NCBI RefSeq assembly: GCF_000241345.1 | Contig: NZ_BAED01000033.1 | Location: 124,001-188,000 of the forward strand | DNA from: Gordonia amarae NBRC 15530 | Lineage (GTDB): Bacteria > Actinomycetota > Actinomycetes > Mycobacteriales > Mycobacteriaceae | Direction of reading: 5' to 3' | Length of the DNA stretch: 64,000 nucleotides | In this document: positions 53,567 to 63,096 of the stretch, piece after piece | How the letters are laid out: the number at the start of each line of letters is the position of its first letter | Numbering within the stretch: position 1 is the stretch's first letter | The notes under the pieces: generated by a model | Databases searched by the model: none | Told to the model about the DNA's origin: nothing | Seen by the model: the letters and a program-made list of their open reading frames with translations, nothing else | Position numbers and translations under genes: made by a program

Positions 53567-54528
53567 CAGAAGTATCCTTCTCGTTTACGGTCTTCCATTG
53601 CGGCGCTGGAGGTTCGGTCGTCGGCACGGGTTTCGCCGCGTTCGGACACCGTCGCCTCGGACACCTCGGCGATGATCTCGGGCAGCGTGGTGGCCGTGGA
53701 ACGGACCGCGCCGGTGATGGTGAGGTCGCCGACCGTCCGGTACCGCACCCATTCGTTGGTCACGGTCTCCCCCGGCCGGGGATGGGTGAACGGCGACACG
53801 GTGAGCAGAATGCCGTCGCGTTCGAAAACGTCACGCCGGGAGGCGAAGTAGATCGACGGCAGGTCGATGTTCTCCAGTTCGATGTAGCGCCAGATGTCGA
53901 GTTCGGTCCAGTTCGACAGCGGGAACACGCGCACCGACTCGCCCTGCCGGATACGGCCGTTGTAGATCGACCACGGTTCGGGACGCTGCGCGCGCGGATC
54001 CCACTGACCGAATTCGTCGCGGAAGCTGAAGACGCGCTCCTTCGCCCGGGCCCGGTCCTCGTCGCGCCGCGCGCCACCGAAAGCGGCGTCGAAACCGTAC
54101 TTCTCGAGCGCGTCGAGCAGGGTGCGGGTCTGCAGCCGATTACGTGAGCCCGACGGGTCGGTGGTCTCGGCGACACGGCCGGTGTCGATGGACTCCTGCA
54201 CCGACGCGACGATCAGCCGGATCCCCTCGGGCCGTGCGGCGGTGGGGGTGACCCGCTTGTCGCGGAACGCGATGACCTCGCTGAAGTTGTGGCCGGTGTC
54301 CACGTGCAGAATCGGGAACGGCAGGGGGTGCGGCCGGAATGCCTTCTCCGCCAGATGCAGCAACACGATCGAGTCCTTGCCGCCGGAGAACAGCAGCACG
54401 GGATGTTCGAGTTCGGCCACCACCTCGCGGATGATGTGCACCGCCTCGGCCTCCAGAACCCGCAGTGCGGGTACGTGTTCGACGTCGGTGGTGGTGGCTG
54501 TCCGCGGTGGCGCGGTGTCGACGGTCAT
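53566..54528 (-). CDS. cysD: sulfate adenylyltransferase subunit 2
   Basis: A 320-residue PP-loop enzyme, with SGGKDS at 48-53 and the family blocks FPILHVDTGHNFSEVIAFRD and FGGARRDEDRARAKER. The C-terminal DRKREGYF is typical. It is the ATP sulfurylase catalytic subunit partnered with CysN. ATG 54528 is preferred to the long frame from 55077, which is a shadow of the sulfotransferase gene. The start overlaps the stf0 stop by 4 bp (ATGA). Confidence 0.95.
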   Translation of the reverse strand: MTVDTAPPRTATTTDVEHVPALRVLEAEAVHIIREVVAELEHPVLLFSGGKDSIVLLHLAEKAFRPHPLPFPILHVDTGHNFSEVIAFRDKRVTPTAARPEGIRLIVASVQESIDTGRVAETTDPSGSRNRLQTRTLLDALEKYGFDAAFGGARRDEDRARAKERVFSFRDEFGQWDPRAQRPEPWSIYNGRIRQGESVRVFPLSNWTELDIWRYIELENIDLPSIYFASRRDVFERDGILLTVSPFTHPRPGETVTNEWVRYRTVGDLTITGAVRSTATTLPEIIAEVSEATVSERGETRADDRTSSAAMEDRKREGYF

Positions 54529-55316
54529 AGTGGGTATCCGTTTCGTTCGGCGTCGGCTCGGTAGCGCGTCACCCATTCCTTGGAACGCGCATTGGACTGT
54601 GGTTTGAGCGGGGCCGGCGGGGCGAGCGCCGGATCGAGCTGCAGCGCCCGCAATACCTGGGCGGTGGTCCCGGTGGGATCCTTGGTGAGTTGGCCGAACT
54701 CGATGTCGATCACCGGGATGTCCTCGGCGGCAAACCATTCCCGCCAGCGCCGCTCCTGCTCCGCGAGGATGCGGGCCAGGTGGGCGATAGCCTCGGCGTT
54801 GTAGACGGCCCTGTCGTCGAGATGGGAGTTGCCATCGTCGCGCCACACCCGCGTCTGCACGGCCCGCCACATCGACACCGCCTGACTTGCCAGATTGTCG
54901 CGGTGCACGTGCACGAACAGCGGGTCGGCACCGCCGAACAACCAGCGGATCGCACCCCGCAGCGATCCGTCGCCGACGCGGGACCGCGCGATGAGCAGCG
55001 GGGTCTGATTCCACATCAGTTTGCCGCCCCACACCCCGTTGCCGGTTATGCCCTCGGCCAGCACGTCCCGGCGCCACTGCTCACTGGAGCGGTTGTCGAC
55101 GGTGCCGGGATCGGTCTCGTCGAGCAGCGAGATGATCTCCGGGTCGTCGACACCGGCGAACCATTCCCGCGGTTGCGGCGACAACGACGACGTCGGGAAG
55201 TACTGGAAGAACTCCAGCGGCTTTCCGGCGACGCCGGTGGCGGCAAGGGATTCCACCAGCAGCGTGCTGCCGCTGCGCTGGCTCGCGCACACCAGGTACG
55301 CATTGTTCGCGTTCAC
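54525..55316 (-). CDS. Stf0-family PAPS-dependent sulfotransferase
   Basis: A 263-residue enzyme from GTG 55316. The 5'-phosphosulfate-binding loop AYLVCASQRSGSTLLVESL is at residues 6-24, followed by GVAGKPLEFFQYFPTS and the Stf0 block VWGGKLMWNQTPLL. HRDNLASQAVSMWRAVQT holds the 3'-phosphate contacts. M. tuberculosis Stf0 sulfates trehalose at position 2 as the first step of sulfolipid-1. Overlap with cysD shows dedicated PAPS production. The acceptor here is unknown; trehalose is plausible. Confidence 0.88.
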   Translation of the reverse strand: MNANNAYLVCASQRSGSTLLVESLAATGVAGKPLEFFQYFPTSSLSPQPREWFAGVDDPEIISLLDETDPGTVDNRSSEQWRRDVLAEGITGNGVWGGKLMWNQTPLLIARSRVGDGSLRGAIRWLFGGADPLFVHVHRDNLASQAVSMWRAVQTRVWRDDGNSHLDDRAVYNAEAIAHLARILAEQERRWREWFAAEDIPVIDIEFGQLTKDPTGTTAQVLRALQLDPALAPPAPLKPQSNARSKEWVTRYRADAERNGYPL

Positions 55317-55440
55317 AGCGCCGAAGCCTATTGCGTGCAAACGAAGTCGCAACCGATGCAATTGTGCGCCCGCGGACGCTAATTCTTTACTTCCCGACCC
55401 TGGTGTGCCGCAGCGGCCGGGCGATCAGGTGACCGCCCGG

Positions 55441-57105
55441 TCAGCGGGCACTCACCTGATCGCGGTCCCGATGGGCCGCCACCGACGGTTCGGTGGTGAT
55501 CTCACCGTCGAGCTCGCGCCGGGCACCGAGCGGCCTGCGCGACGGCAATGCCTCCTCACCTGGGTCTTTTGCCGCGGAGCGGGCCATCCAGGCGCGCATG
55601 AACTCCGCCGCGATCTCCGTGCCCACCGCGGTGCCAGGCAGGCCGTCGCCGGTGCGGGACCGCCACTGCGCGAGGCGTCCGGCCAGTTCCGCCTCTATGT
55701 CGGCGTAGTCGGGATCGCCGGCGAGGTTGTTTCGCTCATGAGGATCGAAACGTAGGTCGTACAGTTCGCGTTGCGCGCGCGGAACAATTGTGGATTGGGG
55801 ATCGAGCGACCGCGCGGATGGGCTGTCGGCGATATCGAGCGGTAGCAGCAGTTGTGGGCGGGGTGCCAAGTTCTCGATGTAGCTGAATTCCTTGGTGCGG
55901 ATGGCGCGGATCGGGTCGAAGGCGTCGTGGTAGGTCTTCTCGGTGAACACGGCCGTCCGCACCGGCCCCCCGCCACCGGCCGACGCTCCCTCTCCGCCGG
56001 TTGAGGTGTGACGAGCCGCTAGGCGAGGAGCCTCGAAACCCGGTGAGACGACGTTGTCCGCTCGCGAGGTTTCGAGGCTCGTCGCTTGCGCTCCTCCCAC
56101 CTCAACCGACAACGGGGACGCCTCAACCGACAACGAGGGCACCTCAACCGACAACGGGGACGCCTCAACCGCCGAGGAAGCCGACGGTTTCAGCAATTCG
56201 GTTGCGTGGGAGAGGCCGTCGAGGTCGGTGGGGATGGGCAGGTCCAGGAGGTCGAGGAGGGTCGGGGTGAGGTCGACACCGGAGAAGAGGCCGTCGTAGA
56301 CGATGCCCTGGTGACCGAGGGTGCGGGGCGGCCGGATGATGAAGGAGATGCCGGTGCCTTCGGCGTAGAGGGTCGACTTGGCGCGTGGGAAGGCGAGGCC
56401 GTGGTCGGTGGCGAACACGATCCACGTGGTGTCGGCGAGCCCGGCCCGGTCGACGGCGTCGAGCAGACGGCCCACGGCCGCATCGGCTTTCGCGATCGAA
56501 CCGTGCAGACCGGCGAGGTCGGCGCGCACGTCGGACGTGTCGGGCAGGAAGTCGGGGACGCCGATGGCATCCGGATCGGCGGGCGGGTACTCGTCCTCCG
56601 GATAGGGCCGGTGGGTTTCGAAGAAGCCGGCCGTGAGGAAGAACGGCTGATCGCCGACGCCCACGTCGTCGATCCACCCGGCGACACGTTCGACGACGTA
56701 GTCGCACCGCGAGTCGGACACGTCGATCGTGTCGAAGCCGAGGCTGTTGGGGTCGGTGCTCTCGTGCTGCATACCGAACAGCACCGTCCGGTAACCGTGC
56801 TCGGACAGCAACGACGGCAGGGTCCGCACCCCCGGCCGGTAGGCGAACCCGTGGTGGGCGAGCCCGACGAGGCCGTTACGGTGCGGGTATTGCCCGGTGA
56901 ACAACGATCCGCGGGCCGGGGAACACAGCGGCGCCGTCGCGTGTGCCGCGGTCAGCAGCACCCCGTCGGCAGCCAGTTGATCAAGGACCGGGCTTTCGAC
57001 GCCCACAGCTCCGTAGCAGGTCAGGTGCCGCCCGAGATCGTGCCAGTGCACGAAGATCACATTCGCCGCGCCACGTCCGCTGTTTACCTGAGTGTTGTCT
57101 GCCAT
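55441..57105 (-). CDS. type I sulfatase with in-frame repeat insertion
   Basis: A 554-residue alkaline-phosphatase-fold sulfatase. The formylglycine site is C61-SPAR65 and metal residues include FATDHGLAFPRAKSTLYAEG. There is no signal peptide, so it is probably cytoplasmic. Residues about 307-375 are not sulfatase-like: they translate a dispersed DNA repeat (56,000-56,180), giving heptads such as SVEASPL, SVEVPSL and a Gly-rich stretch before the domain resumes at VRTAVFTEKTYHD. ATG 57105 is chosen. It is upstream of stf0 on the same strand; no formylglycine-generating enzyme is in the window. Confidence 0.85.
   Translation of the reverse strand: MADNTQVNSGRGAANVIFVHWHDLGRHLTCYGAVGVESPVLDQLAADGVLLTAAHATAPLCSPARGSLFTGQYPHRNGLVGLAHHGFAYRPGVRTLPSLLSEHGYRTVLFGMQHESTDPNSLGFDTIDVSDSRCDYVVERVAGWIDDVGVGDQPFFLTAGFFETHRPYPEDEYPPADPDAIGVPDFLPDTSDVRADLAGLHGSIAKADAAVGRLLDAVDRAGLADTTWIVFATDHGLAFPRAKSTLYAEGTGISFIIRPPRTLGHQGIVYDGLFSGVDLTPTLLDLLDLPIPTDLDGLSHATELLKPSASSAVEASPLSVEVPSLSVEASPLSVEVGGAQATSLETSRADNVVSPGFEAPRLAARHTSTGGEGASAGGGGPVRTAVFTEKTYHDAFDPIRAIRTKEFSYIENLAPRPQLLLPLDIADSPSARSLDPQSTIVPRAQRELYDLRFDPHERNNLAGDPDYADIEAELAGRLAQWRSRTGDGLPGTAVGTEIAAEFMRAWMARSAAKDPGEEALPSRRPLGARRELDGEITTEPSVAAHRDRDQVSAR
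55999..56107. repeat. dispersed inverted-repeat element, copy B (inside the sulfatase gene)
   Basis: The left end 55999-56043 (GGTTGAGGTG to CCTCGAAACCCGG) and the right end 56068-56107 (GGTTTCGAGGCTCG to CACCTCAACC) are inverted copies. The right end matches element A (43966-44005) at 39 of 40 positions. It lies wholly within the sulfatase reading frame and does not create a stop. Confidence 0.85.
56100..56178. repeat. 21-bp tandem repeat encoding heptapeptides
   Basis: Three units of 21 bp (56100-56120, 56121-56141 and 56142-56162), each starting CCTCAACCGACAACG, with a partial fourth unit. On the minus strand they encode SVE(A/V)(S/P)(P/S)L heptads of the sulfatase. They are directly continuous with the end of element B. 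Confidence 0.9.
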
Positions 57106-57395
57106 GTCCTCAATGATGCCCGGACCGGCAACTGCCGACGAACCCCCGTCGATCCCGCTGGCCCCACATCCGCACGCCATGCCCAAGAATCAGGCTGATC
57201 GGAAATACCCTGTGGTCGGCGCAGGATCGTGCGCGCCGACCCTGCGCGAGCCCGGCACCGCGCCTACCGCTCTGATCGTTACTGGCAATTCCGGGAGGTG
57301 CACACTGCGCAGGTTGACGCCGCGGGCCAGCTCTTCATCCGCCGCAACCGCAACACCGGCCACTGCGCTATCACGTTCCGCGTACGGAGCGCCTA

Positions 57396-58058
57396 TCAGT
57401 CCAGGTACCGTTCCCACGCTTGGGGGTTGTCGAGCACGATTCCTGCTGCTGCGGCCCCGGCCTCGGCGGCGCGGACACGGTCCATGAAGGCGAGGGTGCG
57501 GGAGCGGGCCAACGCTTCGGCGCTGTCGCCACCGGCGGTGACTGTGACGGTCAGAATACCGGGATCGATCTGGTCAGTGGGAAAGCCTGCGGCGTCGAGG
57601 CGTTCGAGGATCTTCTGGGTGAGGGCGAGGGCGGGCTGACTCAGGGCGATACCGTCGAAGACCGAATCACGTTTCTTCTCAGCCGCTTTGAGTTCTTCCC
57701 ACTCGCGGATCTGGGTGTCGAGGTCGGTGTGTGAACCGGACAGGATTCCCTTGGTGCGGCCCGAGACCTTGGTGATGAATGAGCGGGCGACGTCGTCGAT
57801 GTCGAAGGCGCCGGAGGTGCGATCTGCCGCGATACGGGCGTGAAAGAGCACCTGCAGCAACAGATCACCGAGTTCTTCAACGAGGTCGTCCGGACTGCCG
57901 GTGTCGATGGCATCGAGCAGCTCGTACGTTTCCTCGATCAGATAGCGTCTCAGCGACTCGTGCGTCTGTGTGCTCTCCCACGGTCCGCTTCGCCGCAGCG
58001 TGTCCATCAACGCGACAGCATCGAGAAGCGCTTCGCCCGAACGCTTACCGGCCGTCAT
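57396..58058 (-). CDS. mazG: nucleoside triphosphate pyrophosphohydrolase MazG
   Basis: A 220-residue protein that hydrolyses (mutagenic) NTPs to NMP and PPi. The MazG core is [40 protein letters not shown], with the acidic metal site [11 protein letters not shown]...[20 protein letters not shown]-terminal extension of about 90 residues follows. ATG 58058 overlaps the mfd stop (ATGA), so the genes are coupled. The 290-bp gap 57106-57395 to the sulfatase contains only weak ORFs and no clear signal. Confidence 0.92.
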   Translation of the reverse strand: MTAGKRSGEALLDAVALMDTLRRSGPWESTQTHESLRRYLIEETYELLDAIDTGSPDDLVEELGDLLLQVLFHARIAADRTSGAFDIDDVARSFITKVSGRTKGILSGSHTDLDTQIREWEELKAAEKKRDSVFDGIALSQPALALTQKILERLDAAGFPTDQIDPGILTVTVTAGGDSAEALARSRTLAFMDRVRAAEAGAAAAGIVLDNPQAWERYLD

Positions 58059-61000
58059 GCGGTGAGCGGTTTCATGGTGATGAGGAACTTGGTGAGGTAA
58101 TCGATGAGCGCCTCGTCGCGCAGTCGCGCCGAACCCACTCCCCCGGTCCGCGGCAACGGCAGCGTGATCACCGAGGTCGTCGCCCGATAGGTGGCCGAGG
58201 AGTAGATGCGTTTGAGGCGCACCTGCTCGCTGTCGAGGAGGTTGAGCGGGGCGATCTTCACCGAGGTGCCCACCACGCCGAGTTCGGTGACGCCGCGTTC
58301 GCGGCACCGCAGCCGCAACCGCGCGATCAGCGCGAGACGCTTTGTCTCCGCAGGCGGTTCGCCGTACCGGTCGGTGAGTTCGGCGAGAATCCCGGCGACG
58401 ACGTCGTCGTCCGTGGCGGCGGCCAGTTTGCGATAGGCCTCCAGGCGAAGCCGGTCCGAATCCACGTATTCGACGGGGATATGCGCGTCGACCGGTAGGT
58501 CGATCCGCACCTCGGCGGTCTCCTCGGTCTGCACCGTCTGACCGTCGGCGGCGGCCCGATAGGCCTCCACCGCCTCCCCGACCAGCCGGACGTAGAGGTC
58601 GAAGCCGACGCCCGCCACGTGCCCGGACTGCTCGGCGCCGAGAACGTTTCCGGCGCCACGCAATTCGAGGTCCTTGAGCGCGACCGCCATGCCGGCGCCG
58701 AGTTCGTTGTTCTGCGCGATCGTCGACAGCCGATCGTACGCCGTTTCGGTGAGCGGCTTTTCGGCGCTGTACAGCAGGTAGGCGTAGCCCCGTTCGCGAC
58801 TGCGGCCGACACGGCCACGGAGCTGATGCAACTGCGATAGGCCGAGATTCTCGGCCCGGTCGACGATGAGGGTGTTGGCGTTGGAGATGTCGAGACCGGT
58901 CTCGATGATGGTCGTGCACACCAGCACATCGAATTCGCGGTTCCAGAACCCGGCGACCGTCTTCTCCAGCTGGTCCTCATTCATCTGACCGTGCGCCACA
59001 ACCACTTTGGCCTCCGGCACCATCGTGGCGATCTCTTTGGCGGTCTTGTCGATGGTGGACACACGGTTGTGCACGTAGAACACCTGGCCATCGCGCAGCA
59101 GTTCGCGACGGATGGCGGCCGCCACCTGCTTGGCCGCGTACGCACCCACGTACGTGAGCACCGGGTGCCGTTCCTCGGGCGGGGTGAGGATCGTCGACAT
59201 CTCCCGGATGCCGGCCATCGACATCTCCAGGGTGCGCGGAATCGGAGTGGCCGACATGGTGAGCACATCGACGTGGGTGCGCAACGACTTGATGTGCTCC
59301 TTGTGTTCGACGCCGAACCGCTGTTCCTCGTCGACGATCACCAGGCCGAGGTCTTTCCACACGATGCCGGTCTGCAGCAGCCGGTGTGTGCCGACGACGA
59401 TATCGACCTCGCCCGTGGCCATCTCGTCGATGATCTGTTTGGATTCCTTGGCGTCGGTGAACCGGGACAATCCTTTGACTCGCACCGGGAAACCGGTCAT
59501 GCGTTCGCTGAAGGTCTGCAGGTGCTGTTGCGCCAGAATGGTGGTGGGCACCAGGACCGCGGCCTGCTTACCGTCCTGCACCGCTTTGAACGCCGCCCGC
59601 ACCGCGATCTCGGTCTTGCCGTAGCCGACGTCGCCCACGATCACCCGGTCCATCGGGACGGGACGTTCCATGTCGGATTTCACCTCGGCGATCACCGTCA
59701 TCTGGTCGACGGTCTCGGTGAAGTCGAAGGCGTCTTCCATCTCCCGCTGCCACGGGGTGTCGGGGCTGAACGCGAAACCGGGCGCGGCGTGCCGGGCCGC
59801 GTACAGCTGCACCAGTTCACCGGCGATCTCCCGAACGGCCTTGCGCGCCTTACGTTTGGTGTTCTGCCAGTCGGAGCCGCCGAGCTTGGACAGCGACGGT
59901 TGCTCACCGCCGACATACCGGGAGAGCTGATCGAGTGCGTCCATCGGCACGAACAGCCGGTCACCGGGCTGGCCGCGTTTGCCCGCCGCGTATTCGATGA
60001 CCAGATATTCGCGGCGCGCCCCGGACACGGTGCGTTCGATCATCTCGACGAACTTGCCGATGCCGTGCTGATCGTGCACCACCAGATCACCGGCGGTCAG
60101 GGCGAGCGGATCAACCTGGTTGCGGCGCTTGGCCGGAAGCTTGCGGCCGTCGCGGACGCTCGCGACCCGAGTTCCGGTGAGGTCGGTTTCGGTGACGATC
60201 ACCAGCCGCGCCCCCGGGCACACCAGCCCGTTGCGCAGCGTTCCGTGGAACACCGACACCCGGCCCGGTTCCGGTGTCGCACCGGGGTCGGCCAGGCCCG
60301 ACGGCACCTCGGCGTCGGCGAGGCGCTCGCACACGCGTTGCGCGGTTCCCTTGCCCGCCACCACGATCGCCGCGGTGCCGCCGCCGGTGACGTGCGCACG
60401 GAGCATCGCGAAGGTCTTCTTGATCTCCGGTTCCTCGCCGTGCGGCGCCGGTCCGGCGGTCAATTCGAGTTCCACCTCGTCACCGGTGCCCGACGACAGC
60501 GGGCTGATCGTCCACCACGGTTTGCCGGCGCGCAGCGTGGCGCGGCGCACCGCCTCCAGCGACCGGTACGCGCTGGCCTCCAGGTCGATGGCGGTGCCGC
60601 GGGTGTCGATCGGGGCGTCGGCGCCGACCGCCGCGGCCTGCCAGGACGCCTCCAGGAATTCGGCGCCGGTCTCGGCCAGGCCGGCCGCGCGGGTGCGCAC
60701 CTTCTCCGGGTCGAGGATCAGCACGCGGGTGCCGTCGGGCACCACCTGGGTGAGCAGCTGCATCTCGCCGTCGACCAGTGCCGGGATGAGCGCCTCCATG
60801 CCGGCGACCGGGATACCCTCCGACAGCTTGGTGAGCATCTCCGACAGCATCTGGTCGTCGCCCGCCTCGCCGGCGAGTTCGGCAGCCCGCGCCCGCACCT
60901 GCGTGGAGAGGACCAGTTCGCGGCACGGATGGATCCGCACGGTGGAGGCGTCGATCTCGGGCTGGCTGCGCTGGTCGGCCACCGAGAACGCCCGGATCTC

Positions 61001-61621
61001 ACTGATCTCGTCGCCCCAGAACTCGACCCGCACCGGGTAGTCGGCGGTGGTCGGGAACACGTCGAGAATGCCTCCGCGGACAGCGAATTCGCCACGGCCG
61101 CCCACCATGTCGACACGCTCGTAGGCCATTTCGACGAGCTGGGCGAGCAGGCCGTCGAAGTCGATCTCGATACCCTCGGCGAGGTCGATGGACCGGGCCT
61201 CGCCCAGACCCGGCGCCATCGGCTGCACCAGCGAGCGGACGGTGGTCACCACCACCCGCAGCGGATCACCCTCGGGGTGGGCCAGGCGATGCAGTACCGC
61301 CAGGCGCCGGCCGACGGTGTCGGCGCTCGGGGAGAGCCGTTCATGCGGCAGTGTCTCCCACGACGGGAACTGCACCACCGCGCGCGGGTCGCCGAGCAAC
61401 TCGGCCAGCTCGGCGGTCAGGTCGTCGGCCTCGCGGCCGTTGGCCGAGACCACCAGCAGCGGCGATCGGTCGTGGTCGGCGAGGGCGGCGACGACAAACG
61501 GCCGGGCCGCGTCGGGGGCGGTGATGTCGAGTTCGGGTTGGGCGTGCCGCTGCACCAGTCCGGCGAACGCCTTGTCGCTACATGTGAGGGCGGCTAGTCC
61601 ATGTAAGGCAGGCGTAGACAC
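58055..61621 (-). CDS. mfd: transcription-repair coupling factor Mfd
   Basis: A 1,188-residue SF2 translocase that releases stalled RNA polymerase and recruits UvrA. A UvrB-like N-terminus has [19 protein letters not shown]-type sequence at about 180. The RNAP-interaction domain follows, then motor motifs: Walker [12 protein letters not shown] at about 650, DEEQ box [10 protein letters not shown], and TRG-like motifs near [24 protein letters not shown] 61621 gives the usual start [12 protein letters not shown]. The order mfd-mazG and upstream TetR match Rv1019-Rv1021. Confidence 0.96.
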   Translation of the reverse strand: MSTPALHGLAALTCSDKAFAGLVQRHAQPELDITAPDAARPFVVAALADHDRSPLLVVSANGREADDLTAELAELLGDPRAVVQFPSWETLPHERLSPSADTVGRRLAVLHRLAHPEGDPLRVVVTTVRSLVQPMAPGLGEARSIDLAEGIEIDFDGLLAQLVEMAYERVDMVGGRGEFAVRGGILDVFPTTADYPVRVEFWGDEISEIRAFSVADQRSQPEIDASTVRIHPCRELVLSTQVRARAAELAGEAGDDQMLSEMLTKLSEGIPVAGMEALIPALVDGEMQLLTQVVPDGTRVLILDPEKVRTRAAGLAETGAEFLEASWQAAAVGADAPIDTRGTAIDLEASAYRSLEAVRRATLRAGKPWWTISPLSSGTGDEVELELTAGPAPHGEEPEIKKTFAMLRAHVTGGGTAAIVVAGKGTAQRVCERLADAEVPSGLADPGATPEPGRVSVFHGTLRNGLVCPGARLVIVTETDLTGTRVASVRDGRKLPAKRRNQVDPLALTAGDLVVHDQHGIGKFVEMIERTVSGARREYLVIEYAAGKRGQPGDRLFVPMDALDQLSRYVGGEQPSLSKLGGSDWQNTKRKARKAVREIAGELVQLYAARHAAPGFAFSPDTPWQREMEDAFDFTETVDQMTVIAEVKSDMERPVPMDRVIVGDVGYGKTEIAVRAAFKAVQDGKQAAVLVPTTILAQQHLQTFSERMTGFPVRVKGLSRFTDAKESKQIIDEMATGEVDIVVGTHRLLQTGIVWKDLGLVIVDEEQRFGVEHKEHIKSLRTHVDVLTMSATPIPRTLEMSMAGIREMSTILTPPEERHPVLTYVGAYAAKQVAAAIRRELLRDGQVFYVHNRVSTIDKTAKEIATMVPEAKVVVAHGQMNEDQLEKTVAGFWNREFDVLVCTTIIETGLDISNANTLIVDRAENLGLSQLHQLRGRVGRSRERGYAYLLYSAEKPLTETAYDRLSTIAQNNELGAGMAVALKDLELRGAGNVLGAEQSGHVAGVGFDLYVRLVGEAVEAYRAAADGQTVQTEETAEVRIDLPVDAHIPVEYVDSDRLRLEAYRKLAAATDDDVVAGILAELTDRYGEPPAETKRLALIARLRLRCRERGVTELGVVGTSVKIAPLNLLDSEQVRLKRIYSSATYRATTSVITLPLPRTGGVGSARLRDEALIDYLTKFLITMKPLTA

Positions 61622-61741
61622 CCGTTCGAGTCTAGGGCATACCCGCAGGCGCCGGTGCGGCGCCGAACCCCTGGTACGGCCACGGCGCAATTGTGCGCTC
61701 TTCAGCTGGATGTGTCACACCTGACCGGCTACAACGGGGGC

Positions 61742-62266
61742 ATGAGTATTGTGGTCCGGCCCGCCGCCGTCGCCGAATGTGCGCAGATCGCCGACATCTA
61801 CCGGCACTACGTGGAACACACCGTCGCCACCTTCGACACGGTGCCGCCGACGGTGGGGGCGTGGGAACAGAAGTTGACCACCATCACTGCGGCGGGCAGA
61901 CCGTTTCTCGTGGCCGCCGCCGACGACGATCAGATCGTCGGGTTCGCCTACCTCGGCACGTTCCGCAACATGCCCGCCTACGACCACACCTCCGAGGACA
62001 CCATCTACGTGCGCCCCGGGCTCGGCGGTGGCGGGATCGGCTCGGCGTTGATGAGCCGGATGCTCGCCGACGCCGAGCACACCGATGTCCGGCAGATCAT
62101 CGCCGTCATCGCCGCCACCAACGGGGAGGCCTCGATCGCGCTCCATCTCAAACACGGGTTCACCCACGCCGGACGGCTCCATGCCTCCGGCCACAAGGCG
62201 GGTCAGTGGATCGACACGGTTTACCTGCAGTACAGCGTCGGCTCCCCCACCTCAGTCGGCGGGTAG
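61742..62266 (+). CDS. GNAT-family N-acetyltransferase (phosphinothricin/methionine-derivative type)
   Basis: A 174-residue acetyltransferase. IVVRPAAVAECAQIADIYRHYVEHTVATFDTVPPT is close to the Pat/Bar/MddA group, which acetylates phosphinothricin or methionine sulfoximine. The acetyl-CoA loop is VRPGLGGGGIGSALM. ATG 61742 follows GGGGGC. It overlaps the convergent TetR gene by 15 bp. The natural substrate is unknown. Confidence 0.85.
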   Translation: MSIVVRPAAVAECAQIADIYRHYVEHTVATFDTVPPTVGAWEQKLTTITAAGRPFLVAAADDDQIVGFAYLGTFRNMPAYDHTSEDTIYVRPGLGGGGIGSALMSRMLADAEHTDVRQIIAVIAATNGEASIALHLKHGFTHAGRLHASGHKAGQWIDTVYLQYSVGSPTSVGG

Positions 62267-62962
62267 CGCGTCATCCTCGTCGTCGGGGGTGTCGGCCGAC
62301 GCACGCTTGGCCGCCGACTCGACGGCGATGAGGCGCGGGTTGGCATTGAGCCGGGCCAGACCGTTCCAGCACAGGTTGACCAGGTGCGCCGCGACCACCT
62401 CTTTCGACGGTTCGCGTACGTCAAGCCACCATTGCGCGGTCACCGACACCATCCCGACGAGCGCCTGCGCGTACATCGGGGCCAGGGCCGGATCGAAGTC
62501 ACGACGCTCGAACTCGCTCGCGAGGATGTGCTCGACCTGGCTGATCGCGTCGTTGAGCAGGCTGGAGAATCCGCCGGTCGCGGTGCTGTCGCCGCGCACC
62601 AGGATGCGGAATCCGTCGGTGCGTTCCTCCATGTAGGTGAGCAGGGCGAGCGCGACCTGCTGAATCCGCATGAACGAACTGGTCCGCGACAGTGACGCCG
62701 TGACCATCTCCAACAGGGTTTCCATCTCGCGGTCCACGACCACCGCGTACAGGCCCTCTTTGCCACCGAAGTGCTCGTAGACGATGGGTTTGGACACGTT
62801 GGCGCGCTGCGCGATCTCCTCGATCGACGTGCCCTCGAAGCCCCGCTCGGCGAACAACCCCCGAGCGACCTCGATGAGCTGGGCTCGGCGTTGGGCGGCC
62901 GTCATCCGCGCGCGCGGTGCCCGCACAGCGGCGTCGGACTTCGTCGGTCGACTCACTGCCAT
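62252..62962 (-). CDS. TetR-family regulator (Rv1019-like)
   Basis: A 236-residue protein from ATG 62962 (earlier in-frame start at 63127 rejected as low-complexity and overlapping the upstream promoter region). The helix-turn-helix is GTSIEEIAQRANVSKPIVYEHFGGKEGLY at about residues 45-75. Its location beyond mfd equals Rv1019, whose product autoregulates in M. tuberculosis. It is divergent from the binding-protein/permease gene. The ligand is unknown. Confidence 0.87.
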   Translation of the reverse strand: MAVSRPTKSDAAVRAPRARMTAAQRRAQLIEVARGLFAERGFEGTSIEEIAQRANVSKPIVYEHFGGKEGLYAVVVDREMETLLEMVTASLSRTSSFMRIQQVALALLTYMEERTDGFRILVRGDSTATGGFSSLLNDAISQVEHILASEFERRDFDPALAPMYAQALVGMVSVTAQWWLDVREPSKEVVAAHLVNLCWNGLARLNANPRLIAVESAAKRASADTPDDEDDALPAD

Positions 62963-63096
62963 GGAGTCCACCCTAACGGTTTCTGCGCCGGCGACAGTCG
63001 TACCCACTCCCGGAGGCGGGATCCGGCGCGGAGCCGCCACGACCGGCGTGCGGCCAAACCTTCCGCGGGCCCGCCGATCGTGCTTAGGTGCACAAC

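Noticed and set aside
51524-53851. 775-residue open frame antisense to cysNC and the start of cysD
   Set aside because: It is an Arg/Asp/Gly/Val-rich shadow produced by high GC codon bias; the opposite strand has unmistakable CysN and CysC motifs.
56100-56178. Possible CRISPR-like array
   Set aside because: Units are contiguous 21-bp repeats with no spacers and lie inside a coding sequence.
57092-57487. 131-residue plus-strand ORF between the sulfatase and mazG genes
   Set aside because: Low-complexity composition, no ribosome binding site, and it overlaps the mazG C-terminus antisense.
58991-61597. 868-residue open frame antisense to mfd
   Set aside because: Composition (His/Gln/Arg/Gly/Ala) is typical of a mirror frame, and Mfd motifs on the other strand are complete.
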